Made by a program: the position numbers and the translations under genes | Shown: piece by piece, positions 17,872-26,226 of the stretch | How the letters are laid out: every line of letters begins with the position of its first letter | Numbering within the stretch: position 1 is the first letter of the stretch | Assembly (NCBI RefSeq): GCF_001735805.1 | Contig: NZ_CP017248.1 | Span: 1,488,001-1,552,000, forward strand | Origin: Streptomyces fodineus | Lineage (GTDB): Bacteria > Actinomycetota > Actinomycetes > Streptomycetales > Streptomycetaceae | Length of the DNA stretch: 64,000 nucleotides | Direction: 5' to 3' | Notes under the pieces: generated by a model | What the model was told of the DNA's origin: nothing | The model's input: the letters and a program-made list of their open reading frames with translations, nothing else | Database searches by the model: none

Positions 17872-18012
17872 TTATTCGAGCTTGCCCCCTGGCGGTCGTT
17901 CCAGGAGGCGAGCCAGGCGCTTCGCCGATTCCGGGCCGATCTTGGTGGAGAACGTCCGGCAGATTCTGTCCAGGTGGTGGGCTTTTTCTGCTTCACGGTC
18001 ATGTCTCGTCAA
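17872..18012 (-). CDS. Small basic protein of unknown function
   Basis: A 46-residue basic protein (RHDREAEKAHHLDRICRTFS, then TKIGPESAKRLARLLERP). It starts at a TTG that overlaps the stop of an upstream fragment as TTGA, and GGGAAGGGGG lies upstream, so translation is credible. The composition suggests an amphipathic helical protein. I do not recognise the family. It ends seven bases from the edge of MITE copy 2 and may be a remnant gene of an integrated element. Confidence 0.5.
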   Translation of the reverse strand: MTRHDREAEKAHHLDRICRTFSTKIGPESAKRLARLLERPPGGKLE

Positions 18013-18110
18013 TGGCTCACCCCCTTCCCGAACTCTTCGCGGGCTATCTCGCAGTAGCGCGCGATGTCATCGGCGATTCCGGCGGCGATGAGCGCAGCGC
18101 CGGGGGACCG
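18009..18110 (-). pseudogene. C-terminal fragment fused to truncated DUF4291
   Basis: In-frame codons GAALIAAGIADDIARYCEIA and REEFGKGVSH lead to a stop that overlaps the next small ORF. The peptide is well structured and helical. Upstream the frame enters the DUF4291 fragment in a different reading frame, so this is the tail of another gene joined at about 18110. I do not recognise the family. Confidence 0.4.
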
Positions 18111-18412
18111 CGATCGGGATGCAGGCCGCGAACGTAGCTCGACAGGCAGGCGTGGCGCAGCGCCCAGTCGAAGCCGACGCGGGTGATCTCGACGGCAAGA
18201 ACGGTCCCCTGCCCGGCACTGGTGCCCCAGTTAGAGCGGTACATCATCCACAGGAAGCTGGGTCTAATCCACGTCATGCGATCCCGCAGCCACGTGGAGG
18301 GAAAGCGGCCGTCGCGGACAGCGGGCACTCCGATTTCAGGGGCGTAGGCCTGGTAGACGGTGATCGTGGATGCCGTGTGGAGCGCACGGATCCGGTGGTG
18401 CGGTTCTTCCAT
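18044..18412 (-). pseudogene. Truncated DUF4291 gene, second copy
   Basis: The first 100 or so codons are a good DUF4291 match: ITVYQAYAPEIGVPAVRDGR, FPSTWLRDRMTWIRPSFLWM, then EITRVGFDWALRHACLSSYV. The family continues for another 90-100 residues. Here the homology ends at about 18112 (RGLHPD), and the frame runs on in unrelated sequence to 18044. It is distinct in sequence from the 15461 fragment, so these are two paralogues each cut at a different point, not one gene split by an insertion. Confidence 0.7.
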
Positions 18413-18556
18413 GGCGTACAGCGTGGGGTCGGCCAGCTCAGGTGGCCACCGATTTTCGACTGCTGCTCGCTACGACGGAGTACGCCAGCCGCAGCACCGT
18501 GCGGGTTGCCAGTCCGGATGGCTCGCGAGTCCGCCGAGATGGGAGGCTCCGTGCGG

Positions 18557-19179
18557 TCAGTCGAACGCCACGACCAGGCGGACGCCGTCATCACCGAAGC
18601 GGCCTGCCAGGGCCTTCAACACGGCGAATACATGTGGCCAGTGCGTTTCGGGTCCCAGGACGGCGCCAACGGTCAACGGTTCGTATGTGCCGATCACTTC
18701 GTCGGTGGCCCACTCCACGCGTTCCGTCGCATTGCGCAAGTCCGCGGGCGGCACACCTACCGCAGACAGAGCTTCCGGCGGCCAGGAATCGGAAACGAGT
18801 TGTTGATGCAGTGTCGAAGGCAGCGATTTCGTGCGCCAGGTCAGCCGGCCGATGAAGTGATCAGGCGCGGTCGCGAGATCCATCGAAGCAAGCTCCGCCC
18901 AGCTGACCCAGGTCGCGCCGTGCAGGTCGCCCGCTCCGACCCAGGACCCAACTGCGAACGCATCCCGTTCGACAGATCGGCGGGAAGGCCGCGGTCTGGT
19001 GCGAGCGGTTGAAAGCCCGCGTAGTTGCGTACTCCGAAGAGACAGCCGAAGGCCGCGTAGTCGGTCTCGTCGTACAGCGGCCAAAGGTCCATGGCGGCCA
19101 CCCACGCCTCACCGTCGTAGTAGTCGGTGCCGACGCCGGGGTGACGAAACTCGATGCCGCCGTGGATGTCCGTACTCAC
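18557..19179 (-). pseudogene. Conserved hypothetical protein, frameshifted
   Basis: Two overlapping frames together make one protein of about 207 residues. The first part reads MSTDIHGGIEFRHPGVGTDY and onwards through LYDETDYAAFGCLFGVRNYA. The second resumes with GDLHGATWVSWAELASMDLA and ends GRFGDDGVRLVVAFD. The frame change falls at about 18940-18985. The GTG at 19179 is the likely start. I know this pattern only as a Streptomyces hypothetical protein; no function is assigned. A sequencing error in a G run (GGGTCCTGGG) cannot be excluded. Confidence 0.6.
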
Positions 19180-19233
19180 GATGCGGCACCGTAACAGCGC
19201 CGGGGTGAACAGGCACGCGCGTTTATCGGCTGA

Positions 19234-19542
19234 TCAGCAACGGAGACGGGCCGTGTTCCCATCGATGCGCAGGATGCAGTCCCTGAAGAGGCCCAAGGGC
19301 ACGCTACCGTCCGAAGGGTGCAGGGTCAGCCCCAGATCCATCAAAGGCCGGATGGCCTTTGCGTGTCGGCTCCCGTCAGGGTCAGGGCCCTGTACGGCCG
19401 CCCACGCCTCGAACAGCGGGCTGACGGGCTCCCAGCCCGGACCAGGCAGGAAGTGGCACAAGAATGTCGGCTGGTCGATCCCGTACTCACGGAGTTCACC
19501 GACCCGCACCTCTCCCTGCATGAGCCACCACGTCCCGGTCAT
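19234..19542 (-). CDS. Conserved hypothetical protein
   Basis: A 102-residue acidic protein starting MTGTWWLMQGEVRVGELREY and containing FLPGPGWEPVSPLFEAWAAV and LGLFRDCILRIDGNTARLRC. GGGGAGG lies 8 bases before the ATG, so it is probably expressed. No signal peptide or membrane segment is visible. I do not recognise a characterised family. It lies between two broken genes and is on their strand. Confidence 0.7.
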   Translation of the reverse strand: MTGTWWLMQGEVRVGELREYGIDQPTFLCHFLPGPGWEPVSPLFEAWAAVQGPDPDGSRHAKAIRPLMDLGLTLHPSDGSVPLGLFRDCILRIDGNTARLRC

Positions 19543-19716
19543 CCTGGGCCCCTCCCCGGTCTACGACACCGAAAGCACGTTACTGAGCTTCGCCGTGTGA
19601 TGTCTCCGTCTGGCGGAGTGCGCTGAACTGCGGGGACAGGCATCCACCGCACATCAGCACACGAAGATCACCAGCGACCGCACAGAAACCCCGTCTGGCC
19701 GGGCATGCGCTGGTGG

Positions 19717-20292
19717 CTACCGTGCCGGTTCGGCCGCGGGGTGCTGGATCAGACCGTGCAGGGCCGAGATGACCTCTTGGCCCGTCGGGGTGGTGAAGTC
19801 GCGCACGAGGTCGGTGGCGAGGCTGGCGACGCTGGTGATCCTGCCTCCGGCCGCCTCGATTTGGCGGAAGGCGGCCTGCTCGGTGCGCGGCGAGAGTCCA
19901 CCGCAGGCGTCGAGGAGTACGGAGACCTCATAGCCTGCCGCGATGGCGTCAAGTGCCGTGTGCAGTACGACGATCTCGCTGGTCACGCCGCAGATGGCCA
20001 GGTTCTTACGGGGCTGGGAGGTGATGGCCCGGCGGGTGGCCGCATCGTCCCAGGCGCACGGTCCGCTGCGGACGAAGACGGGCGTTTGGGGGATGGATGC
20101 CTCCTCGATGACCGCAGGGCCACCCGGGCGTGGCGCCGCCGAGAGGGTGACCGGGATGTCCAGCAGCTGAGCCAGGTGGGCCAGGAAGCCCACGGATCGC
20201 CTGATCGTGGCCGGTGAAGTCGTGCCGCTGAGCTCGACGATGCCTTCCTGGAGATCGGCGAGGTGCAGCTGGACGGTGGCAGGACTGAGCAT
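19717..20292 (-). CDS. Isochorismatase family hydrolase (YcaC-like)
   Basis: A 191-residue cysteine hydrolase. The catalytic Asp is in QLHLADLQEGIV near residue 11, the AWDD element follows RSGPC near residue 80, and the nucleophile Cys lies in LAICGVTSEIVVLHTALDAI. This resembles the YcaC branch, whose substrates are mostly unknown. AAAGGG precedes the ATG at 20292. It is divergent from a MarR gene across a strong palindrome and is presumably repressed by it. Confidence 0.88.
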   Translation of the reverse strand: MLSPATVQLHLADLQEGIVELSGTTSPATIRRSVGFLAHLAQLLDIPVTLSAAPRPGGPAVIEEASIPQTPVFVRSGPCAWDDAATRRAITSQPRKNLAICGVTSEIVVLHTALDAIAAGYEVSVLLDACGGLSPRTEQAAFRQIEAAGGRITSVASLATDLVRDFTTPTGQEVISALHGLIQHPAAEPAR

Positions 20293-20323
20293 GACTGACC
20301 CTTTCGCCATTTCGGTCACCATT

Positions 20324-20350
20324 CGAATCATTCAGAGTGTGAATGATTCG
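20324..20350. promoter_or_regulatory. MarR operator between isochorismatase and marR genes
   Basis: Perfect inverted repeat with 11-base arms, CGAATCATTCA and TGAATGATTCG, around the spacer GAGTG. It is centred between the two divergent starts, in AT-rich DNA. TAATGT just after it could be the -10 of the MarR gene. Size and location are those of a MarR-family operator controlling both genes. Confidence 0.8.
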
Positions 20351-20370
20351 GCTAATGTAGCATTGCATCT

Positions 20371-20823
20371 ATGGCTCTTGGCAAGGTGAACTCCAGCGTC
20401 GTTTTCCGCCTCGGCGTACTCGGGACGATGGCGATCGATCTCTTCGCGGCCCGCATCAAGGCCCATGAACTCAAGCCCAAGCACGTCGGATTGATGGTGG
20501 TGCTGGACACCGGGAGGGCCTCGTCGCAGCTTGAGATCGCCGGGGTGATGGGCGTCGCGCCCAGCCTCGTCGTGGCATTGGCCGACCACCTCGAGAAGCT
20601 CGGTGCGATTCAGCGGGTAAGGGATCCGGCCGACCGCCGACGCCAGGTGCTGAAACTGACCGAGCATGGCCGGGAACTGCTCGCAGCCTGCGGAGAGCTG
20701 GCACAGTCCGCCGACGCCGAATTCGCCGCAAACCTGACCGCGACGGAGAGGGCCGCACTCACCGGCCTGCTCAACCGGCTGGCCACCCCCCAGGGTCTAC
20801 TGCCGGAGGCAACCCACCATTAA
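20371..20823 (+). CDS. MarR family transcriptional regulator
   Basis: A 150-residue regulator. The winged helix spans residues 40-105 (LEIAGVMGVAPSLVVALADH, then the wing RDPADRRRQVLKLTEHGREL), with dimerisation helices at both ends. There is no Shine-Dalgarno sequence before the ATG and a likely -10 lies only about 12 bases upstream, suggesting a near-leaderless transcript. Divergent to the isochorismatase-like gene with a shared palindromic operator. Confidence 0.92.
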   Translation: MALGKVNSSVVFRLGVLGTMAIDLFAARIKAHELKPKHVGLMVVLDTGRASSQLEIAGVMGVAPSLVVALADHLEKLGAIQRVRDPADRRRQVLKLTEHGRELLAACGELAQSADAEFAANLTATERAALTGLLNRLATPQGLLPEATHH

Positions 20824-20829
20824 TGATCT

Positions 20830-21473
20830 TCATTGACGCCGCGCGGCGAACTCCTCGCTGCGCCGCCGCAACTCGCCCACAAGACCGCCCACTTCGGCAT
20901 CACGGCCGCGCCGTGCGGCGACAGCCCGCAGGTCGGCGACGAACACCCGGGACTGGTGCGGGTGTTCGTCCGACGGTAGAGGGCGCGGGAAGCGGGATCG
21001 GTGAACCAGCGGTGGATGAAGCTCGCCCTGGCCCCGCGCCCGGTCGGCTGCCGGCCCACGAGCGCGATGGCCGCCTCGTTCTGTACGAGGGTCTGGTGCA
21101 GGTCGGTGGTGATCTGCGCGGGAGTCGCCGCGAGCCGGTCGAGGAGCGCCGGCAGCCCCGGCGTGATGTGCGCGGCCAGGCCGCCCGCGGCCAGGGGCAC
21201 GGGACGCTCGGCGAGGTGGAACAGATGGTCGCGCTCGTCGCCGCCGAGGCGCAGCGCACGGGCGAGGGCGGCCAGGACCTGTGCCGACGGCTGGGGGCCG
21301 CGCCCGCGCTCCAGCTCGGTGTAGTAGTCGACCGACAAGCCTGCGAGCTGAGCCACCTCCTCGCGCCGCAGTCCGGGGACCCGGCGCCGGGGCCCGGCGG
21401 GCAGACCGGCGTCGGACGGCCGGATCCGCGCGCGCCGGGACTTGAGGAACGCCGCGAGTTCGGAAAGGTCCAT
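20830..21473 (-). pseudogene. XRE/MmyB-type regulator, frameshifted and truncated
   Basis: MDLSELAAFLKSRRARIRPS begins an XRE regulator of the MmyB class, with the helix-turn-helix in LRREEVAQLAGLSVDYYTEL and ERGRG. The ligand-binding half starts normally, but at about 20976 a single C is missing (TACCGTCG where TACCCGTCG restores SDEHPHQSRVFVADLRAVAA). The restored frame stops after EEFAARRQ at 20830. That is some 50 residues short of the usual MmyB end, because the DNA there runs into the marR gene end. It is divergent from a tautomerase gene, its likely former target. Confidence 0.75.
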
Positions 21474-21630
21474 GCCCGCATCGTGCCGCGTACGACCCAG
21501 GCGAACCAGGGGACGGCAACCCCAGGGTGTGCACAGCCTGGCTGCCGTCCGCGGACCAGGTGATGGTGGGAGGGCGGCGAACGCACGACGCCGCAGCCCG
21601 CCCATCCCAACTCCGGCAGGAGCGAACGCG

Positions 21631-21846
21631 ATGCCGTACGCGAACTTCAAGGTCCCCGCAGGCACCCTCACCGACGAGCAGAAGGCGCAGATCATCACCC
21701 GCACCACCGACCTGTACACCGAGATCTACGGCGAACGTGCCCGCGCCACCACCCTGGTGCTCGTCGAGGAGGTGCCCGACGGCGGCTGGGGCATCGGCGG
21801 CCACGTCCTGACCGCCGCCGAGATCCAGCAGGCGCCCGCAGGCTGA
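21631..21846 (+). CDS. 4-oxalocrotonate tautomerase family protein
   Basis: A 71-residue tautomerase (MPYANFKVPAGTLTDEQKAQ). After Met removal Pro-1 would be the catalytic base. AGGAG lies before the ATG at 21631. Small tautomerases of this kind are often paired with divergent XRE/MmyB regulators, and the disrupted regulator at 20830-21473 fits. Substrate unknown. Confidence 0.9.
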   Translation: MPYANFKVPAGTLTDEQKAQIITRTTDLYTEIYGERARATTLVLVEEVPDGGWGIGGHVLTAAEIQQAPAG

Positions 21847-21940
21847 CCGCACCTCCATCGGCGCCGGCCCGGCGCATCCGCAGCCGGGTCGGCGACGCAG
21901 GCGGCCACCACCAACCCGCAGGAGGGAGAGGCAAGATGAG

Positions 21941-23044
21941 ATGTTCCGACGCGACGTTCTGATCCGTGGAACGGCCTTGCTGGCCGCGCTGGACGCACCC
22001 GCTGTGCCGGCTCACGCCCATTCCGGCCCCGTGGATCCGTCCGGCTCACCGGGCACTCCCAGCTCACGGGTCCCGGGCGGGTACCGCACCGGGTGGCAGG
22101 GGCTGCCGCCCATCGGAGGCGGCGCCCGGCAGGAGCACGGTACCGTCGCCCTCGGCAGCAAGGTCTACGTGATCGCGGGCATCACCCCGACACCGGGCGG
22201 CGGCTTCACCACCACCAACCGGGTCGAGGTCTACGACTCCCGGACCGGGCGCTGGTCGGACGTCGCTCCGCTGCCGGTGGCGATGAATCACCCCAACGCC
22301 GCGGCGGTCGGCGGCAAGATCTACGTGCTCGGCGGCCTTTCCGGCGGGGAATCCTGGCAGGCGCTGCCCAACGCCTATGTCTTCGACCCGCGCACGAACC
22401 AGTGGTCCCCCGTGCCGTTCATGCCGCCGGGCACCGAGCGGGGCAGCGCAGCCATCGGCGTGCACGGACCGAAGATCTACCTCGCGGGCGGGATGCGGAC
22501 ACTGACGCCCCAGCCCGGCGGCCTTCAGGACACCGTCGATACCGTGTCCTGCTTCGACGTCACCACCGGCCGTTGGGAAACCCTGCCCAGCCTGCCCGAA
22601 GCCCGCGACCACGCCGGTGGCGCCCTCATCGCGGCGACCTTTTACGTCGTCGGTGGCCGTGACCGGGGGCAGGCCCACGTACGGGGCGAGGTCTTCGCCC
22701 TCGACCTGCGCACCCGTAGGTGGGGCCGGCGTGCCCCCATGCCGACGGCTCGCGGCGGCATCGCGGCGGCGGCCGTCGGCACGACGATCTACACCTTCGG
22801 CGGTGAAGGAAATCCGGCACCGGGATCCCACGGCGTCTTCCCCGACACCGAGGCATACGACACCACGCGCGACCGCTGGCGGACCCTCGCGCCCATGCCG
22901 GTGCCCCGCCACGGCACCGCCGCTGCCGCCGTGGGCGACACGATCCACATACCCGGCGGAGGCACCAAGGGCGGCGGTGCCCCCGTGGACACCCACGACG
23001 CCTACCGCCCGCACGGACGCCGACCCGGACAGGTTCCGCCATAG
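21941..23044 (+). CDS. Secreted kelch-repeat protein
   Basis: A 367-residue protein. The N-terminus MFRRDVLIRGTALLAALDAP with AHA-type cleavage around residue 26 looks like a signal peptide, with a twin arginine that may direct it to the Tat system. Five or six kelch repeats follow (for example VYVIAGITPTPGGG, IYVLGGLSGGESW, FYVVGGRDRGQAH, IYTFGGEGNPAPG), each ending in a WxxxxPMP-type turn, and would form a beta-propeller. No catalytic domain is attached. GGAGGGAG precedes the start. Role unknown; propellers often bind polysaccharide or protein. Confidence 0.88.
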   Translation: MFRRDVLIRGTALLAALDAPAVPAHAHSGPVDPSGSPGTPSSRVPGGYRTGWQGLPPIGGGARQEHGTVALGSKVYVIAGITPTPGGGFTTTNRVEVYDSRTGRWSDVAPLPVAMNHPNAAAVGGKIYVLGGLSGGESWQALPNAYVFDPRTNQWSPVPFMPPGTERGSAAIGVHGPKIYLAGGMRTLTPQPGGLQDTVDTVSCFDVTTGRWETLPSLPEARDHAGGALIAATFYVVGGRDRGQAHVRGEVFALDLRTRRWGRRAPMPTARGGIAAAAVGTTIYTFGGEGNPAPGSHGVFPDTEAYDTTRDRWRTLAPMPVPRHGTAAAAVGDTIHIPGGGTKGGGAPVDTHDAYRPHGRRPGQVPP

Positions 23045-23115
23045 CGGCCATGGAACGCGGCCATGGAATGTGGACCGTTGCCGTCGCCCCGACACCGCGC
23101 GAGTAGCCGCCAGGA

Positions 23116-23928
23116 TCAAGCGGCGGATTCCCGGCCGTCGGAGTAGATCACCAGTGTCTGTTCCGGCTGTTCGGCCAGGTGGAACGCGGTGTAGGCGAAA
23201 TCGACCGTCCCGCGTCCCGGGGTCCGCAGCCGTTTGCGTCCGCCGTGCCGGGCTTGCACGTCGTACTGCGGCCACCAGGCACGCACGTGCGGGCTGCCCG
23301 CGTTCAACTCGTCGATCAGCCGGGTGTACCGGACATCGCCCGGGTGGCGGCCGGCCAGCGTCCGCAACCGGGCAAGCAGGCCGCGTGCCTCGGGCTCCCA
23401 GTCGACCAGAACGTCCCGGGCCGCGGGTTCGAGGAACACCCAGCGCGCGAAGTTCGCCGGCAGGTCCGCGGGTGTGGTGAGGCGCGGGAAGAGTTCATCT
23501 GCCGCCTGGTTGCAGCTGAGCACGTCGTAGGTGCCGCCGATGATGTACGCCGGGTGCGGCTGGAGCAGGAGCGGGACGGCCGCCACCTCGGCCGGGAGCG
23601 GCTCGGGTGCTTCGGGTTCGGCCGCGGGCGCGTGTCCGGCCAGCCGGAAGAGGTGATCGCGCTCGTGCCGGTCGAGTTGCAGCACCGCGGCGAGGGCCTC
23701 GAGCACCTGGTCCGAGGCGCGGATGTTCCGGCCCTGCTCAAGGTACGTGTACCAGGTCGCGCTGATCCCGGCGAGCAGCGCGAGTTCCTCCCGGCGCAGG
23801 CCCGGGGTCCGGCGTCGGCCGGTGGGGGGCAGCCCGACCTCGTCAGGGGTGATGCGCTCTCTGCGGCTGCGGAGGAAAGCGCCCAGCTCACGGCGTTGGT
23901 CCGGCTGTTGCGGCATGGAGGATGACAC
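23116..23928 (-). CDS. XRE/MmyB-type transcriptional regulator
   Basis: A 270-residue protein. The XRE domain lies at residues 10-75 (LGAFLRSRRERITPDEVGLP, LRREELALLAGISATWYTYL), followed by the MmyB ligand-binding domain (PAYIIGGTYDVLSCNQAADE and on to RHGGRKRLRTPGRGTVDFAY). The MmyB domain binds fatty-acid-like ligands in characterised members. Length is normal. The GTG at 23928 and an ATG four codons later are both possible starts. Divergent from a short-chain dehydrogenase gene, its likely target. Confidence 0.92.
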   Translation of the reverse strand: MSSSMPQQPDQRRELGAFLRSRRERITPDEVGLPPTGRRRTPGLRREELALLAGISATWYTYLEQGRNIRASDQVLEALAAVLQLDRHERDHLFRLAGHAPAAEPEAPEPLPAEVAAVPLLLQPHPAYIIGGTYDVLSCNQAADELFPRLTTPADLPANFARWVFLEPAARDVLVDWEPEARGLLARLRTLAGRHPGDVRYTRLIDELNAGSPHVRAWWPQYDVQARHGGRKRLRTPGRGTVDFAYTAFHLAEQPEQTLVIYSDGRESAA

Positions 23929-23963
23929 CTCTGGTTCCAGAATGAACGCGCTCTGGATACCAG
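23929..23963. promoter_or_regulatory. Paired CTCTGGnnnCCAG operator sites
   Basis: CTCTGGTTCCAG (23929-23940) and CTCTGGATACCAG (23951-23963) are two similar CTGG/CCAG dyads 22 bases apart, that is two helical turns. They abut the XRE start and lie upstream of the SDR gene. Such spacing is typical of cooperative binding by XRE/MmyB regulators, so this is a probable operator. Confidence 0.6.
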
Positions 23964-24116
23964 GCTAAAGCCATCGCAGACTGAGCCCCGAGCGGGAGGT
24001 GCGGCTCTCACCGGTGGCCTGCGGCCGCTCTTCCCCCGGCGCCGGGCGGTCCCGGCGCGCGGACGCGTTCGGGGCGATCACCCGGAACCGGTACCGAGAA
24101 GGAAGAGGAAGACATC

Positions 24117-24854
24117 ATGTCGGGAATCGACGGCAAGGTCGTGGCGATCACGGGAGCCGGCAGCGGCATCGGCGAGGCGACCGCGCTGCTGCTCGCCGAG
24201 CGAGGCGCGCGGCTCGTGTTGGGTGCGCGCCGGTCCGAGCGCCTCGCGGAGTTGGTGGCCCGGATCGAGAAGGCGGGCGGCGCGGCCGTACAGACCCGCA
24301 CGGACGTGACCCGAAGGGACGACCTGCACACCCTGGTCGCGCTGGCGGGCGAGCGCTTCGGCCGGCTCGACGTGCTGGTCAGCAACGCCGGAGCCGGCAC
24401 GATCTCGCCTCTCGACGATCTGCGGGTCGACGAGTGGGACCAGATGGTCGACATCAACATCAAAGGCGTGTTGCACGGGATCGGCGCCGCGCTGCCGGTC
24501 TTCCGCGCCCAGGGCACGGGCCAGTTCATCACCATCGCCTCCACTGCCGCATTTCGCATCGTGCCGGCCATGGCGGTCTACGCCGGTACCAAGTCCGCGG
24601 TCCGCGCCATCTGTGAGGGCCTGCGCCAGGAAGCCGGTGACTCCTTGCGGGTGACCACCGTCTCGCCCGGCGTCATCGGGACCGACTTCGCCGAGGCATC
24701 AACGAATCCACAGGTCCGAGCGGAGATCACGGAGATGCGGGACCGGATCGCGATCCCGCCCCAGGCGATCGCCCAGGCCATCGCGTTCGCCATCGAGCAG
24801 CCTGCCACCGTCGACGTGAACGAGATCGTCGTCCGGCCTACGGCCCAGAACTGA
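24117..24854 (+). CDS. Short-chain dehydrogenase/reductase
   Basis: A 245-residue classical SDR. The Rossmann motif is TGAGSGIG (residues 12-19), the NNAG equivalent is SNAG near residue 89, and the catalytic Ser and YxxxK are in ASTAAFRIVPAMAVYAGTKS. The residue after the second strand is basic (GARRSERL), which favours NADPH. Partner of the divergent XRE/MmyB regulator, as is common in Streptomyces. Substrate unknown. Confidence 0.93.
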   Translation: MSGIDGKVVAITGAGSGIGEATALLLAERGARLVLGARRSERLAELVARIEKAGGAAVQTRTDVTRRDDLHTLVALAGERFGRLDVLVSNAGAGTISPLDDLRVDEWDQMVDINIKGVLHGIGAALPVFRAQGTGQFITIASTAAFRIVPAMAVYAGTKSAVRAICEGLRQEAGDSLRVTTVSPGVIGTDFAEASTNPQVRAEITEMRDRIAIPPQAIAQAIAFAIEQPATVDVNEIVVRPTAQN

Positions 24855-25029
24855 ACCCGATCAGGTCCGTCTCGGCGATACTGCCTCGCCGGCTTGGCCA
24901 TCAGACCACCTGACCAGCCTCGCAACACGCCTGACACTCCATCAGGACGAGTGTCGGGAAACCGGCGCCAAGCCATCCGATGCCGGCTCAACGCCTCTGT
25001 GACCCGGCCGATTTCATGCTCGCCCGATG

Positions 25030-26226
25030 TCACACCTCACCCGCGAGATCGAGATCGCCGCTCCGCTCCTCAGCGGCCGCCGGCACCACCGGCCGCGGTC
25101 GGTGCCACGGGTGGGCGATCGGGTGGGACACAGCGCGCCACCAGGTGTCCGTGGGAAGCTTCCCGGCCGGTTCGAAGGGCTCACCGGCCCGGGGCAGGGC
25201 CACCGCCTGGCCGGCCTCCTCGGCCGCGTCCTTCGTCCACTCGCCCGGCTCGGCCCAGGGGTGCGGGGCGAGGTTGAAGGTGCCCCAGTGGATCGGGAGC
25301 AGCGCGCCGTGCGGGTCCCCGCCCTGGAGGTCGAGGTGGGCACGCAGGCCCTCCGCGGGGGTCATGTGGATGTCGGGCCAGAACTCGCTGTAGGCCCCGA
25401 TCTGGATCATCGTGGCGTCGAAGGGCCCGTGGGCCGCTCCGATGTCCTCGAAGCCGTCGAAATAGCCCGTGTCCCCGCTGTGGTAGATCCGGTGCTCCTC
25501 GCCGGCGACGACCCAGGACGCCCAGAGGGTGTGCTGGGTGTTGCGCAGGCCGCGGCCGCAGAAGTGGCGGGCGGGCGTCGCGGTGAGGGTGAGGCCGCCG
25601 ACCCGGGCCGACTCGTGCCAGTCCAGCTCGCGCAGCCGGTCCGGGGAGACACCCCAGTGCTCGAGGTGGGCGCCGACACCGAGCGGCACGGCGAACAGGG
25701 TGTCCGTGCCGGCCAGAGCCTTGATGGTGGGCAGGTCCAGGTGGTCGTAGTGGTCGTGCGAGATGACGACCACGTCGACCTCGCCGAGCGCGGCCAGCGG
25801 CAGCGGCACGGGGTGCAGCCGTCTGGGTCCGGCGAAGGGGAACGGGGAGCAGCGCTCGCCCCAGACGGGGTCGAACAGCACCCGATGACCGTCGATCTCC
25901 GCGAGGACGCTGGAGTGGCCCATCCAGGTCAGCCGCAGTCCCGTGACGGGCGGTTCGGCCAGGTCGGCGAAGGTCGTCGGATGGACCGGGATGGTGCCCT
26001 TCGGAGCGCGCCGGGGCCGGGTGTCCTTGTCGAGGAACATCTTCGCGAGGTCCAGCGTGGAACCGGAGGGCCGGGTGCGTGCCACACCGCCCGGGTTCTG
26101 GAAGACGCCGTCCTTGAAGTGGGGGGAGCGACGGATGCGTGCCAGGCGCTCACCTCCCGGATCCGCGCCGAAGGCCGCAGGCCGCAGCGCGCGGAGGCCG
26201 GAGCTCGAGGAACGCAGTCCGGTCAC
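25030..26226 (-). CDS. Metallo-beta-lactamase fold hydrolase (NAPE-PLD-like)
   Basis: A 398-residue protein. The metal-binding motif ISHDHYDHLD (HxHxDH) lies near residue 155. Later ligands are in TPARHFCGRG, IYHSGDTGYF and LLPIHWGTFN. This order and the WMGHSS start are those of the NAPE-PLD/UlaG-like MBL proteins. The first 90 residues are arginine-rich with no signal peptide. The physiological substrate is unknown, with phosphodiester or lactone hydrolysis possible. Confidence 0.9.
   Translation of the reverse strand: MTGLRSSSSGLRALRPAAFGADPGGERLARIRRSPHFKDGVFQNPGGVARTRPSGSTLDLAKMFLDKDTRPRRAPKGTIPVHPTTFADLAEPPVTGLRLTWMGHSSVLAEIDGHRVLFDPVWGERCSPFPFAGPRRLHPVPLPLAALGEVDVVVISHDHYDHLDLPTIKALAGTDTLFAVPLGVGAHLEHWGVSPDRLRELDWHESARVGGLTLTATPARHFCGRGLRNTQHTLWASWVVAGEEHRIYHSGDTGYFDGFEDIGAAHGPFDATMIQIGAYSEFWPDIHMTPAEGLRAHLDLQGGDPHGALLPIHWGTFNLAPHPWAEPGEWTKDAAEEAGQAVALPRAGEPFEPAGKLPTDTWWRAVSHPIAHPWHRPRPVVPAAAEERSGDLDLAGEV

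Noticed and set aside
15461..18412. One DUF4291 gene split by insertion of the recombinase
   Set aside because: Both fragments contain the same N-terminal block, lie on opposite strands and differ in sequence, so they cannot be two halves of a single gene.
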